Source: JAKFEW01 sp036675505 (lineage in GTDB: Bacteria > Cyanobacteriota > Sericytochromatia > S15B-MN24 > JAQBPE01). From it: a stretch of 64,000 bases of DNA. The stretch lies in the NCBI GenBank assembly GCA_036675505.1, contig JAKFEW010000092.1:1-64000 (forward strand). The letters run 5' to 3'. Below, piece after piece: positions 27,315 to 37,024 of this stretch (the first letter of the stretch is position 1; each line of letters starts with the position of its first letter). The notes below the pieces were generated by a model, which saw only the letters and a list, made by a program, of their open reading frames with translations, did no database searches and was not told the DNA's origin. The position numbers and the translations under genes were made by a program.

Positions 27315-27776
27315 ATGTTCGAAGGCGCGTTTCCGTCCCCCGACACCAACCCGACCGAGGCGATCACGGCCGAGCCGCCGGTCATCTGGCTCGAGCACGG
27401 CGAGGGCGTAGCACCGGGCGCCGATGTTCCCGTAGCGCGCGAGCGCGATCCCGAGGCGGTGATCGAGTTCCTGCTCAAGAAGGTCGACGAGCAGCAGGGC
27501 AAGATCGCCGATCAGGACGCCTACACCGAGTTGCTCAACCAGGAAGTCGAGCAATTGCGTGGCCAGTTGCAGGTCACCCGCGAGGAGCTGGATCGCCAGC
27601 TCTCGGATTACGAGGTGATGATGCAGAACGCGCTCGCCACCGAGCGCGAGCTCGAGTCCTTCAAGCAGCGCGTCAGCGAGAAGCCGAAGATCAGCCTGCC
27701 GTTCCACACGGAGCAGAAGCTCGCCAAGCTCGGCTGGACCGATTCCGATCCCGCGATGGAGGCCAAGGCCGTCTAG
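27315..27776 (+). CDS. Coiled-coil protein
   Basis: The protein has 153 residues, with CAGGAGG seven bases before ATG 27315; the frame extends to 27201 without support. Residues about 55-125 form a long heptad-rich coiled coil (AVIEFLLKKVDEQQGKIADQ, YTELLNQEVEQLRGQLQVTR, EELDRQLSDYEVMMQNALAT). The N-terminus is Pro/Glu-rich and the C-terminus short and polar. It probably acts as a dimeric scaffold in the cytoplasm; its partner is unknown. A strong terminator follows. Confidence 0.7.
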   Translation: MFEGAFPSPDTNPTEAITAEPPVIWLEHGEGVAPGADVPVARERDPEAVIEFLLKKVDEQQGKIADQDAYTELLNQEVEQLRGQLQVTREELDRQLSDYEVMMQNALATERELESFKQRVSEKPKISLPFHTEQKLAKLGWTDSDPAMEAKAV

Positions 27777-27790
27777 CGCCCGTTCCCGAC

Positions 27791-27827
27791 GAAAGGCGGT
27801 GGGGTCCTGCGGGCCCCGCCGCCTTTC
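27791..27827 (+). terminator. Strong hairpin terminator
   Basis: A stem of 9 plus 4 plus 2 bp, with two G-U type pairs, closes a 3-base loop (27808-27810), 14 bases after the coiled-coil gene stop. The outer arms are GAAAGGCGG and CCGCCTTTC. A short TCGTCCTG tail follows. Confidence 0.75.
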
Positions 27828-27905
27828 TCGTCCTGTAGTTTGTACGGATTGCACGAAGGACGCCGTCGGATCGATCATGGGCGGGGCTCGCGTGGCGTTC
27901 TAGGC

Positions 27906-27911
27906 TATAAT
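27906..27911 (+). promoter_or_regulatory. Consensus -10 box of the GNAT gene
   Basis: A perfect TATAAT lies 44 bases before the GNAT start and downstream of the terminator at 27791. The expected -35 position is G-rich and does not match. Confidence 0.5.
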
Positions 27912-27954
27912 GAACAAATCTTAAGCAAATCGACGCAGCCCCCTTGGAGGTCCA

Positions 27955-28431
27955 ATGATGCACCCCAACCGCGCCGACGTTAGTCAGCGATTCATCACGG
28001 TCCTGACCTGCCGCGAGGCCGAGGTCGTGTTTGAAGTCTTTCGCGCCGCTGCGGACGGCAACCGCCGCCGTTTGCCGCCCGGCATCACCGGCGTGGATGA
28101 CGTCCGCGCCGTCATGCGCGGCGGGATGGCCTTCTTCGTGGCGTTCCGCGGCCGCCAGGCCGGCGATTCGCAGCCGGTCGGCGCGATCGGTTACCGCTGG
28201 GAGCGCGGCACGCTGCGCATCACCCATGTGGCGGTGAAGGCCGAGGCACGCAGCACGGGCGTCGCCCGCCGGCTGGTCCAGGCGGTCGAGGCCGTCGGCA
28301 CGGCCCTCGGCTCGACGAACATCTCGGCGACCGTGGGCCGGGAACTGGACCACAACCGCCTCTTCGAGCGCTTCGGCTTCCATCAGACCGGCGAGGGCGA
28401 TCGCCTGCCGATGGTGAAGCACCTGGCCTGA
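27955..28431 (+). CDS. GNAT-family N-acetyltransferase
   Basis: The protein has 158 residues, with GGAGG at 27946-27950. The ATG at 27958 has slightly better spacing than that at 27955. The fold is typical of GNAT: a central strand AFFVAFRGRQAGDSQPVGAI, then LRITHVAVKAEARSTGVARR, the acetyl-CoA pyrophosphate loop (AEARSTGVARRLVQ), and FERFGFHQTGEGDRLPMVKH at the end. It acetylates an unknown amine substrate in the cytoplasm. It stands alone, with its own promoter. Confidence 0.85.
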   Translation: MMHPNRADVSQRFITVLTCREAEVVFEVFRAAADGNRRRLPPGITGVDDVRAVMRGGMAFFVAFRGRQAGDSQPVGAIGYRWERGTLRITHVAVKAEARSTGVARRLVQAVEAVGTALGSTNISATVGRELDHNRLFERFGFHQTGEGDRLPMVKHLA

Positions 28432-28479
28432 AGCACCGCCGAGGGAAGCATCGGGGCCGGGGCCGGGTAGACTGGGGTC

Positions 28480-28626
28480 ATGCCTGACCACCGCGCCGTG
28501 ACGCTGGCCCTGATCGCGCTCTTCCTGCTGGTCGTCGTCGTCGACTTCTGGCGGAAATCCAAGCTGGTCGCTAGGCCAGCGTCGCTTCCGGCAGCGCCTG
28601 ACGAAGAACCGCCCCCAGGCGTTTGA
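28480..28626 (+). CDS. Possible 48-residue single-pass membrane protein
   Basis: A short frame starts ATG at 28480 and reads MPDHRAVTLALIALFLLVVV, giving one clear transmembrane helix (about 7-22). A basic patch (FWRKSK) and a Pro-rich tail follow. Only a weak GGGG site precedes it. Its last 56 bases overlap the 3-prime end of the aminotransferase gene on the other strand. It may be a real small membrane protein or chance. Confidence 0.35.
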   Translation: MPDHRAVTLALIALFLLVVVVDFWRKSKLVARPASLPAAPDEEPPPGV

Positions 28627-29785
28627 TGCCTTCGCCGATCTGGTCTTCCGACGCGTTCGAGAAGTTCAGGCGGAAGGTGTTCTCGCTGCCGCCGTGCGCG
28701 TAGAAGGCCTGGCCAGGGATGAAGGCGACCTTCTGGGTCGCGACGGCCTCCTCGAGCAGGGACGCCGCCGAGAGCCCGCGCGGCAGGGTGACCCAGATGA
28801 AGAGGCCGCCTTCCGGCCGCGTCCACTCGCAGCCTTCGGGGAAGTAACGCTGCAGGGCGTCGAGCATGAGGTCGCGGCGGCGGCGGTACACTTCGCGCAG
28901 GTGCGCCAGGTGCCCGTCGAGCGCGCCGGTCGCCATGTACTCATGGATCATCAGCTGGGTGAAGGCGCTGGTGTGGAGGTCGTTGCACTGCTTGATCGGC
29001 AACAGGCGCGTCATCACTTCGGTCGGCACCACCGCGTAGCCCACGCGCAGGCCGGGCGCGAGGATCTTCGAGAAGGTGCGCAGCAGCATCACGCCGTTGT
29101 CCTGGTCGATCGACTTGAGGGTCGTCGGCCGGTCGGGCCCGAAGTACAGGTCGCCGTAGGGATCGTCTTCCATGATCGGCACGCCGTGCAGGCGCGCGAC
29201 CGCGTAAAGCTCCGCCTTGCGGGCCTCGGTCATGCTGATGCCGGTCGGGTTCTGGAAGGTCGGAATCGCGTAGATGAACTTCGGCTTGCGGCGCTCCAGG
29301 ATGCGCGCGAGCGCCTCGATCTTCATGCCGTGCTCGTCCATCGGCACGGTCACGAACTTGGCCTCGTAGCTCGCGAAGGATTGCAGCGCGCCCAGGAAGG
29401 TCGGATTGGCCACCACGACTTCGTCGCCCGGGTTCAGGAAGGCCTTGGCGATCATGTCGATGCCCTGCTGCGAGCCCGTCGTGAGGAGGATCTGGTTGCC
29501 CTCCATGTCGATGCCTTCGCTCGTTAGCCGCTCGGCGAGCATCTGGCGGAGCGGCATATAGCCCTCTGACGCGCCGTACTGCAAGGCCTTGAGCGCCTTG
29601 TCCGGCGACGCGAAGGCCGCGTTCGCCGCGGCCTGGAGCGCGTCGTACGGGAACAGGTCCTGCGCCGGCATGCCACCCGCGAACGAGATGATGTCGGGCT
29701 GGGCGACCACCTTCAGGATCTCGCGGATCACCGAAGGGTTCACGTTGTCCGTGCGCGTCGCGAAGGACGGGTTGAATAAGGGCAT
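28571..29785 (-). CDS. PLP-dependent class I/II aminotransferase (LysN/2-aminoadipate type)
   Basis: The protein has 404 residues, full length. Fold type I landmarks are IISFAGGMPAQDLFP at the N-terminus, TTGSQQGIDMIAKAF, FQNPTGISM, EDDPYGDLYF, and the PLP lysine K240 in TFSKILAPGLRVGY. The Arg that binds the substrate carboxylate is in TFRLNFSNAS. It most resembles 2-aminoadipate or aromatic aminotransferases with wide substrate range, which act with 2-oxoglutarate in the cytoplasm. The exact substrate is not certain. The aldehyde dehydrogenase gene lies upstream, separated by a terminator. Confidence 0.9.
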   Translation of the reverse strand: MPLFNPSFATRTDNVNPSVIREILKVVAQPDIISFAGGMPAQDLFPYDALQAAANAAFASPDKALKALQYGASEGYMPLRQMLAERLTSEGIDMEGNQILLTTGSQQGIDMIAKAFLNPGDEVVVANPTFLGALQSFASYEAKFVTVPMDEHGMKIEALARILERRKPKFIYAIPTFQNPTGISMTEARKAELYAVARLHGVPIMEDDPYGDLYFGPDRPTTLKSIDQDNGVMLLRTFSKILAPGLRVGYAVVPTEVMTRLLPIKQCNDLHTSAFTQLMIHEYMATGALDGHLAHLREVYRRRRDLMLDALQRYFPEGCEWTRPEGGLFIWVTLPRGLSAASLLEEAVATQKVAFIPGQAFYAHGGSENTFRLNFSNASEDQIGEGIKRLGAVLRQALPEATLA

Positions 29786-29888
29786 GGGGACGAGCTCCCG
29801 TGGTGCGGGGCCCTGGCAAGGGATCGCCGTCGACTCCGTCGGGCCCGTCTATTATGGTATCACACCCGCTCGAACGCCGGTAAAGCAA

Positions 29889-29919
29889 GAGGGGCGGGGC
29901 CTCGACGGCTCCGCCCCTC
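29889..29919 (-). terminator. Hairpin terminator after the aldehyde dehydrogenase gene
   Basis: A 13-bp stem (outer arms GAGGGGCGG and CCGCCCCTC, one G-U pair) closes a 5-base loop, 15 bases past the stop. In the minus direction it is followed by TTGCTTTACC. Confidence 0.75.
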
Positions 29920-29934
29920 CCAGATGCTCGGCTG

Positions 29935-31416
29935 CTAGACGCCGAAGGGATTCATGACGCGCTCGCCGGTGTACACCAGCACGCTCTTCTCCTCCATGTA
30001 CTGCTTGATCGTGTCGAGCGAGAGCTCGCGGCCGAAGCCGGACTGCTTCGAGCCGCCGAACGGCACGCCCAGGAACGAGCTGAAGGGCGTGTTGATCGTG
30101 AGCGAGCCGGACTTGATCTTGCCCGCCACGCGCATCGCGCGGCCGACGTCGCGCGTCCAGACCGTGCCGTAGAGGCCGTACACGCTGTCGTTCGCCAGCT
30201 TGATCGCCTCGGCCTCGTCCTTGAACTTGATGAACACGACGACCGGCCCGAAGATTTCTTCCTGGGCGACGCGCATGTCGTTCGTGACGTCGCCGAGCGC
30301 CGTGAGCCGGTAGAAGTGGCCGCCCTCGAGCCCTTCGGGCTTGGCCCCGCCGGTGAGCAGCACGGCACCTTCCTGCTGGCCGAGCTGCACGTAGCTGTGG
30401 ACCTTTTCCCAGTGCTCGCGCGAGATCAAGGCGCCCACCTGGGTCTTGGGATCCATCGGGTCGCCGACCTTGATCGCGTTGGCCTTCTCGACGAACTTCT
30501 GCACGAACGCGTCGTAGATCGCCTCATGGACGAACACGCGGCTGCGCGCGTTGCAGGCCTGGCCGCAGTTGTCGTAGATCGCGTAGAGCGAGCCCGCCAC
30601 CGCCTCCTCGAGGTTCGCGTCCTCGAACACGAGGCCGGGGCTCTTGCCGCCGAGCTCGAGCGTGACGCGCTTGATGCCCTTGGCGGCTGCCGCCATGACC
30701 GCGCGGCCGGTGTCCGTGCCGCCCGTGAAGGCGATCTTGTCGACGCCCGGGTGGCCGGACAGATAGGCGCCGACGGTCTCGCCGGGGCCGTGCACGACGT
30801 TCAGCACGCCGGCCGGGATGCCCGCCTCGGCCGCAAGCTCGGCGAGGCGCAGCGCCGTGAGCGGCGTGAGCTCCGAGGGCTTGAGCACGCACGTGTTGCC
30901 CGCCGCGAGCGCCGGCGCGAGCTTCCAGGCCGCCATCACGATCGGGAAGTTCCACGGGATGATCAGCGCGCACACGCCGAGCGGCTCCCAGGTGGTGTAG
31001 CTCATGAAGTTCGGCAAGGTGGGGATCGTCGCGCCCTGAACCTTGCCCGCGATGCCCGCGTAGTAGTCGAAGACGTCGGCGGCATGCGCCATCTCGCCCT
31101 TCGAGGCGCTGATCGGCTTGCCGGTGTTGCGCGTCTCGAGCTCGGCGAGCGCGTCGGCGTTCGCGCGGATGAGGTCCGCGAGCTTGCCGAGCATCTTCGC
31201 GCGCTTCGGCGCCGAGACCTTGGCCCAGGTCCCTTCGAAGGCCGTGCGTGCGGCCTTGACCGCTGCATCGACGTCGGCCTCGGCGGCCACCGCCACCGCC
31301 GCCAGCACCGAGTCGTCGTGCGGGTTGCGGACCTCGAGGGTCGCGCCGTCTTTGCCGGGCACCTTCTCGCCGTTGATCCACAGGGAGTAGGTCTGGTTCT
31401 CCAGCGTCACGCTCAT
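29935..31416 (-). CDS. NAD(P)-dependent aldehyde dehydrogenase
   Basis: The protein has 493 residues, normal length. It oxidises an aldehyde to the carboxylic acid. The general base Glu254 lies in VTLELGGKSPGLV and the nucleophile Cys288 in NCGQACNARSR. The coenzyme-fold motif FTGGTDTGRAVM and LIIPWNFPIVMAAWKLAPAL are present. It resembles betaine/gamma-aminobutyraldehyde dehydrogenases, but substrate choice cannot be set from sequence. It is divergent from the 31683 gene across a 266-bp gap that must hold both promoters; I see no strong boxes there. Confidence 0.92.
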   Translation of the reverse strand: MSVTLENQTYSLWINGEKVPGKDGATLEVRNPHDDSVLAAVAVAAEADVDAAVKAARTAFEGTWAKVSAPKRAKMLGKLADLIRANADALAELETRNTGKPISASKGEMAHAADVFDYYAGIAGKVQGATIPTLPNFMSYTTWEPLGVCALIIPWNFPIVMAAWKLAPALAAGNTCVLKPSELTPLTALRLAELAAEAGIPAGVLNVVHGPGETVGAYLSGHPGVDKIAFTGGTDTGRAVMAAAAKGIKRVTLELGGKSPGLVFEDANLEEAVAGSLYAIYDNCGQACNARSRVFVHEAIYDAFVQKFVEKANAIKVGDPMDPKTQVGALISREHWEKVHSYVQLGQQEGAVLLTGGAKPEGLEGGHFYRLTALGDVTNDMRVAQEEIFGPVVVFIKFKDEAEAIKLANDSVYGLYGTVWTRDVGRAMRVAGKIKSGSLTINTPFSSFLGVPFGGSKQSGFGRELSLDTIKQYMEEKSVLVYTGERVMNPFGV

Positions 31417-31682
31417 CGTGTAGCCGTCCTTTCAATACGAGTTTCCGTCGGCATTGTCCACGAGCGGGGGGTACATGTCCATCGGAAGCCGGCCGCCCCG
31501 GAGTCACCCTGGCATCCGCCGAAGCGTGATCGCGCGCACCGGGCCGTTATCGATGGAAAACCGCGGCGCGTGGACTTCGTGACGCGACCCGGTGACGGAT
31601 CGCACAGCCCCCGCCGGGCCATCGGCGTAACATAACGGGCAATTGGCGGCACCAGGCCGCCGCGCCCAGAAAGGTCACGCCG

Positions 31683-32315
31683 ATGGACCCCCGCACCACC
31701 CCGCGCCCCAAGGTGAAGCCCCGGCCCGCCACCGGCCGCCCGACCGGCATCGCCAGCCTGGCGGCCTGGCTCGGCCGGCTGCCGCTGCCGGCGGTCAAGC
31801 CCCGCCAGGACCGCCGTGAGGCCTGGCTCGCCCGCCGCGATGCGCGGGTGACGATCGACGGCCAGCCGGCTGTCGCGCCCGTGGCGCCCGAGCCTGTCAC
31901 CAGCCGCGTCCCAGCCGCCCCCGCAGCCACAGCCGCGCCCGCAGCCCCGCAGCCGCGCCAAAGGCCGGCCCGCGCCACCCGCCCGAGCGTGCCTGGCCCG
32001 CTGGCGTTCGCGGCCATCCCGCCCTCGCCGATCGACGAGCTGCCGGACCTCGCCGTGCTCGTGGCCGCGGCCGACGCGAAGGCCGAGCCCCTGCCCGCCT
32101 GGGTCACGGCCGAAGCGCCGCGGATGCTTTTCGAGATGCCCGGCCCTGGCGAGGCGGTGGAAGGCCAGGAGTTCTTCCGGCTCTTCCGGCAGAACGCCGA
32201 CGGCCTGGCCGAGCTGGCCCGCCTGGCGGGCGATCGCCCCGCCGAGCCCGCCGGCGCTCGCGGTGCCGACGAGACCCCGAAGGATCGGCCGTGGTGGCGC
32301 TTCACGGCCCGCTAG
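31683..32315 (+). CDS. Low-complexity basic/Pro-Ala-rich hypothetical protein
   Basis: The protein has 210 residues. Residues 1-115 are basic and Pro/Ala-rich, probably disordered. From about 115 (PSPIDELPDLAVLVAAADAK, GQEFFRLFRQNADGLAELAR) short helices appear, and it ends WWRFTAR. No signal or known domain is seen. The next gene starts inside its last codons (25-base overlap), so the two are coupled and probably work together. Confidence 0.55.
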   Translation: MDPRTTPRPKVKPRPATGRPTGIASLAAWLGRLPLPAVKPRQDRREAWLARRDARVTIDGQPAVAPVAPEPVTSRVPAAPAATAAPAAPQPRQRPARATRPSVPGPLAFAAIPPSPIDELPDLAVLVAAADAKAEPLPAWVTAEAPRMLFEMPGPGEAVEGQEFFRLFRQNADGLAELARLAGDRPAEPAGARGADETPKDRPWWRFTAR

Positions 32316-32833
32316 CCGCCGCCCTGCTGGCCTGCCTCGCGCTGGCCGGCTGTGCGGCGAGCCAGGCCCGGCAACCCGCCCCCGACCCGGCGCCGGCCGC
32401 GCGCCGGACCTACGATCCGGCCGCCGAGCCGTGGCTCGCCGCGGCCGGCCGCACCATCCAGGGCGCGCTCGCGACGTTCGCCGCCACCCATGACGGCCGG
32501 TACCCGCCGACCCACCAGTTCCCGGTCGAGCTCGTGACCTACCTGCCCGAGGCCGACCTGCCGGCCTCGCCGGCCTGGCCCGAGGGGATCCGGCAGGTCC
32601 GCACGGTGGCGATCGCCGCCCCGCTGGTGGCCGCCATCGGCGTGCCCACAGCCGTCGGCACGGTGCTCGGCCGTGGCCGCCTGCCGACGTCCGACGAGGA
32701 TTTCGACGCCCGCACGTGGGGCGCCTGGATCTACGATCACGACGTCGCCACCAACCGTTACGTGCTGTATGGCATCGGGCGATCCGGCGATCTCGCCGTG
32801 GTCGGCTACGCCGGCACCCCGCCCGACCGGTGA
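32291..32833 (+). CDS. Lipoprotein with pseudopilin-like C-terminal domain
   Basis: The protein has 180 residues and starts at GTG 32291 with GAAGGA upstream. A lipoprotein signal ends LALAGC (Cys21). The mature part resembles the globular half of type II secretion pseudopilins (TIQGALATFAATHDGRYPPT, LVTYLPEADLPASPAWPEG, GAWIYDHDVATNRYVLYGIG) but lacks the prepilin N-helix, which is replaced by the lipid anchor. It overlaps both neighbours (start in the 31683 gene, stop TGA in the next GTG). Confidence 0.6.
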   Translation: MVALHGPLAAALLACLALAGCAASQARQPAPDPAPAARRTYDPAAEPWLAAAGRTIQGALATFAATHDGRYPPTHQFPVELVTYLPEADLPASPAWPEGIRQVRTVAIAAPLVAAIGVPTAVGTVLGRGRLPTSDEDFDARTWGAWIYDHDVATNRYVLYGIGRSGDLAVVGYAGTPPDR

Positions 32834-34149
32834 GCCGGGCGGTCAGCAAGCTTCCAGCGGAGCCCGAGCCACGCAAGCCCTGGGGCCGCTGGCTCGCAGG
32901 CTCGCTCGTGTTGGGGCTCGTCGCCACCTGGTACGCCACGGCGCCGGAGTTCCCGCTGCTCGCGCCACGGCCCGTCCCGCCGCGCACGTTCGTCGCGAAT
33001 GCCGACAACGCGATGCCGTACACCGGCCTCGGCGACGTGGTCGTCTTCCCGCCCGGCGATCGCGAGAACTGGTCCCGGCGCTTGCTCAACGCCTCGTTCG
33101 ACAGCAAGCCGGTGCCCGCGACCATGGGCGAGGTCGTCCGCCTGAACCGCGCCGCGCTCGCCCAGGTGCGCGCGGCCTCCCGCCGGCCGAAATTCCGCGC
33201 CACGGGCGACTACGGCGGCGAGCTGCTCGAAACCCAGGTCGAGGACTTCCTCGAGCTCGGACGGCTCACCGTCGTGGCGTTCCGCATCGGCGGCCCGGGC
33301 GGCCGGCCCGATCCCGATCGGCTCGTCGACGCGCTCGGCCTGGCGCGGCGGGCGATGTGGGCGCCGCAGGAAGCCGCGTCGGTGTCCGAGCTGGGCGCTG
33401 CGGTCGCCGAATCCGCCTACGACGCGGAACGCGCCGAGCGATCGCGCCTCTTCGCGTTGCCCGAGGCCGATCTCGCGCGCCTGCTGCGTGGGCTGAACGC
33501 GCTCGATCCGCTTGAAATCCCGCTCGAGGCGCTGCTGGGGGGGCACCGCGACCATGCGTTGCTGCCCGAAGGCCTCGAGACCGGCGAGGATCGCTTCGAG
33601 GCGCGCTGGCAGTGGCTGGTTCGCCCGTTCCTCGCGCGGCTCCGCGACGGTGCCGCGCGGGTGGCCGACGCCCGCATCGCGCCCGTGGCGCGGCGCGACT
33701 TCGACGCCTACCATGAGGTCGCGAAGCGTTACCCCTCGCTCGCGGCGCAGCCGGTCGCGTACATGATGCATCCGATCGACGGGCTCGCGCGCAGCCACGG
33801 CGCGGCGATGCCGATCGCCGACTGGGCGCACCGCGTGCTCTGCGCCGAGGCCCGCTTCGACGCGCTGCGCATAGGCCTCGCCGCGGAGCTGTACCGGCGC
33901 AGGCACGGCGGGTATCCGATTACGCTGCAGGCGCTGGTGCCGACCTGGCTGCCCGCCGTGCCGGCCGATCCATACGGCCCCACGCGCCCGTTGGGCTGGG
34001 ACGGGTGGATGCTGTCCAGCATCGGGCCGGACGGCGACGACCAACGGCACCGGCGGGCCTCGCGGCCGGGGGCCTGGCCGCCGCCGTTCCGGCGGGACGG
34101 CGATTTCCTGCTCTGGCCGGACGTGGGGTTCGCCGCGGCCGGGCGGTGA
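32830..34149 (+). CDS. Membrane-anchored protein with pilin-like C-terminal motif
   Basis: The protein has 439 residues and starts at GTG 32830, overlapping the previous stop as GTGA. One transmembrane helix (about 19-36, WGRWLAGSLVLGLVATWYA) leads to a large helical exported domain of unknown type. The last ~75 residues read LYRRRHGGYPITLQALVPTW, PAVPADPYGPTRPLGWDGWM and LSSIGPDGDDQ. This is the YP, DPYG and GPDGDD pattern of GspG-like domains. With the two genes before it, it forms an overlapping three-gene unit whose role is unknown. Its end is three bases from the convergent FAD oxidase gene. Confidence 0.6.
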   Translation: MSRAVSKLPAEPEPRKPWGRWLAGSLVLGLVATWYATAPEFPLLAPRPVPPRTFVANADNAMPYTGLGDVVVFPPGDRENWSRRLLNASFDSKPVPATMGEVVRLNRAALAQVRAASRRPKFRATGDYGGELLETQVEDFLELGRLTVVAFRIGGPGGRPDPDRLVDALGLARRAMWAPQEAASVSELGAAVAESAYDAERAERSRLFALPEADLARLLRGLNALDPLEIPLEALLGGHRDHALLPEGLETGEDRFEARWQWLVRPFLARLRDGAARVADARIAPVARRDFDAYHEVAKRYPSLAAQPVAYMMHPIDGLARSHGAAMPIADWAHRVLCAEARFDALRIGLAAELYRRRHGGYPITLQALVPTWLPAVPADPYGPTRPLGWDGWMLSSIGPDGDDQRHRRASRPGAWPPPFRRDGDFLLWPDVGFAAAGR

Positions 34150-34152
34150 CCC

Positions 34153-35568
34153 TCAGGGGCGGCCGTAGCGCAGGTAGAGCGCGTTCTGGAAGCGCTCGCC
34201 CGGATCGTAGCGGCGCTTGAGGGCGAAGAAACGCGCGGCTTGAGGGTAAGCGCGATCGAACTGGCCGAGCGTCGCGTGGAGCCGGTAGGGCAGGTAGTGA
34301 CGCCCGCCGCAGGCCAGCGCGGCGTCCACCAGGTCGCGCGTCAGCGCGGCCATCCGCGCCTCGCCGTCGGCATCGCGGCGCTGGCGGAAGTACATGACCA
34401 GCGCGAACAGATCCTCGGGCGCGTAGCGCAGGAAGGTGTCGTCGTCGCGGGCGACGTCGCGGATCGTGACGTTGAGGAGGTTCGCGCGGTGGCGCGGCAC
34501 GATCTCCCGGCAGCGCGCGACGAACTCGGCGAAGCGATCGCGCGGCACGAAGTACTCGTGGAGCAGATCGGTGGAGCCTTCGCTGGTGTTGGCGATCCGC
34601 GCAGTGCCCTCGTTGAGCAGCTGGTTGCGGTTGGTGTAGGTGGTGCTCAGCTGCGGCTCGACCAGCTTCTCGAGCGCCCATCGGAAGTCTTTCCAGGCCC
34701 CCGCTTCGGCCTGGCGGTGGATGAGCCAGGTCGTGAAGTCGCTCGCGGAGCCGTCCGCCGGCGTGAGCGCGGGGATCGCCTCGCCGGCGCCGAGCGGCAC
34801 GCGGGTGAACACGTTGAGGATGCACTCGCGCATGAAGCTGCCCGGCGCCACGGACAGGCGCCCATAGGCCATCCCGGCCGCAGGGTCGGCGGCCACCCGG
34901 CGCGCGAACGCGGCGGCGTACCCTGCGGGGGCGACTTGCTCCCGCGCGAGCGCGTAGCGCTCGTTGGGGATCACGCGCAGCTCGACGTCGAGCATCACGC
35001 CGAAGAGGCCGTAGCCACCGAGCGCGAGCGCGAAGAGCTCGCGGTTCTCCTGGCGGCTTGCGCGCCGGACGCGGCCGTCGGCGGTCATGATCCGGAAGGC
35101 CTCGACCGAGCCCGCCATGGGCGGCTTGCCGGTCTGCCAGCCGTGGGCGTTCACGCCGAGGGAGCCGCCGACGCTGAAGTCGTTGTAGCTCTGCATCACG
35201 GCAGGCGAGAAGCCGCGGGCGTCCAGGTACGGCACGATCGCCGCCCAGCGCGCGCCGGCGCCGACGTGAAGGATCCCACGGGTGGGGTCGAGGGACATGG
35301 CCGATAACTTCCGCGTATCCACGTGGATGCCGTCCGCCACGAGCGCCTGGCCGCCCATCGAGTGGCGGGCGCCGCCGATCGAGACGGGCCGGCCGTCGGC
35401 CGCCGCCGCGGCCAGGGTCGCACGGAGCGTCCGCTCGGCCTCGCCGGGGTCGGCCGCGAGGGTGACGACCGAGGCCACGCGCGTGGCGCTCAGCCGGCCG
35501 GCGTCGTCGAGGATCGTTTCGGTAGACGTCGCGGCGGCGAGAGCCAGGGCCACCAGCATGGCGCGCAT
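34153..35568 (-). CDS. Exported FAD-binding oxidoreductase (FAD_binding_4 type)
   Basis: The protein has 471 residues. The start at 35568 gives a short hydrophobic N-terminus (MRAMLVALALAAA) and lies four bases after the thiolase stop, so the genes are cotranscribed. The FAD domain shows VSIGGARHSMGGQALVADGI, GILHVGAGARWAAIVPYLDA and SVGGSLGVNAHGW. A C-terminal substrate domain ends FALKRRYDPGERFQNALYLR, as in aldonolactone and related flavin oxidases. The electron donor is unknown. It is probably periplasmic if the N-terminus is a signal peptide; otherwise peripheral. Confidence 0.85.
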   Translation of the reverse strand: MRAMLVALALAAATSTETILDDAGRLSATRVASVVTLAADPGEAERTLRATLAAAAADGRPVSIGGARHSMGGQALVADGIHVDTRKLSAMSLDPTRGILHVGAGARWAAIVPYLDARGFSPAVMQSYNDFSVGGSLGVNAHGWQTGKPPMAGSVEAFRIMTADGRVRRASRQENRELFALALGGYGLFGVMLDVELRVIPNERYALAREQVAPAGYAAAFARRVAADPAAGMAYGRLSVAPGSFMRECILNVFTRVPLGAGEAIPALTPADGSASDFTTWLIHRQAEAGAWKDFRWALEKLVEPQLSTTYTNRNQLLNEGTARIANTSEGSTDLLHEYFVPRDRFAEFVARCREIVPRHRANLLNVTIRDVARDDDTFLRYAPEDLFALVMYFRQRRDADGEARMAALTRDLVDAALACGGRHYLPYRLHATLGQFDRAYPQAARFFALKRRYDPGERFQNALYLRYGRP

Positions 35569-35572
35569 GCGC

Positions 35573-36814
<1,242 letters not shown>

Positions 36815-36909
36815 GGCGCGATCCTTTCCAGGGTCGGAACGTCGAGACATGATAGTGCGCGCCGGCCGCGGACACCACCTCCGGCTGGCGAGGTCGGTGG
36901 CCCAATGTT

Positions 36910-36941
36910 TTTCGCCAGATAATCTTTATTATCTGGCGAAA
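36910..36941. repeat. 14-bp perfect inverted repeat in the thiolase/kinase gap
   Basis: The arms TTTCGCCAGATAAT (36910-36923) and its complement (36928-36941) flank CTTT. The inner 22 bases (36915-36936) closely match the inverted repeat at 52612-52633. It may be an operator for the divergent genes, a cruciform or a dispersed repeat. Confidence 0.6.
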
Positions 36942-37024
36942 CGCCTCGCCCCCGGTTGGAAGTCGGCCGGGAGAGGTATGAAACCAGCGACTTCGCCCCT
37001 GTTCGCACGGCTGCTCGCGTCCCC

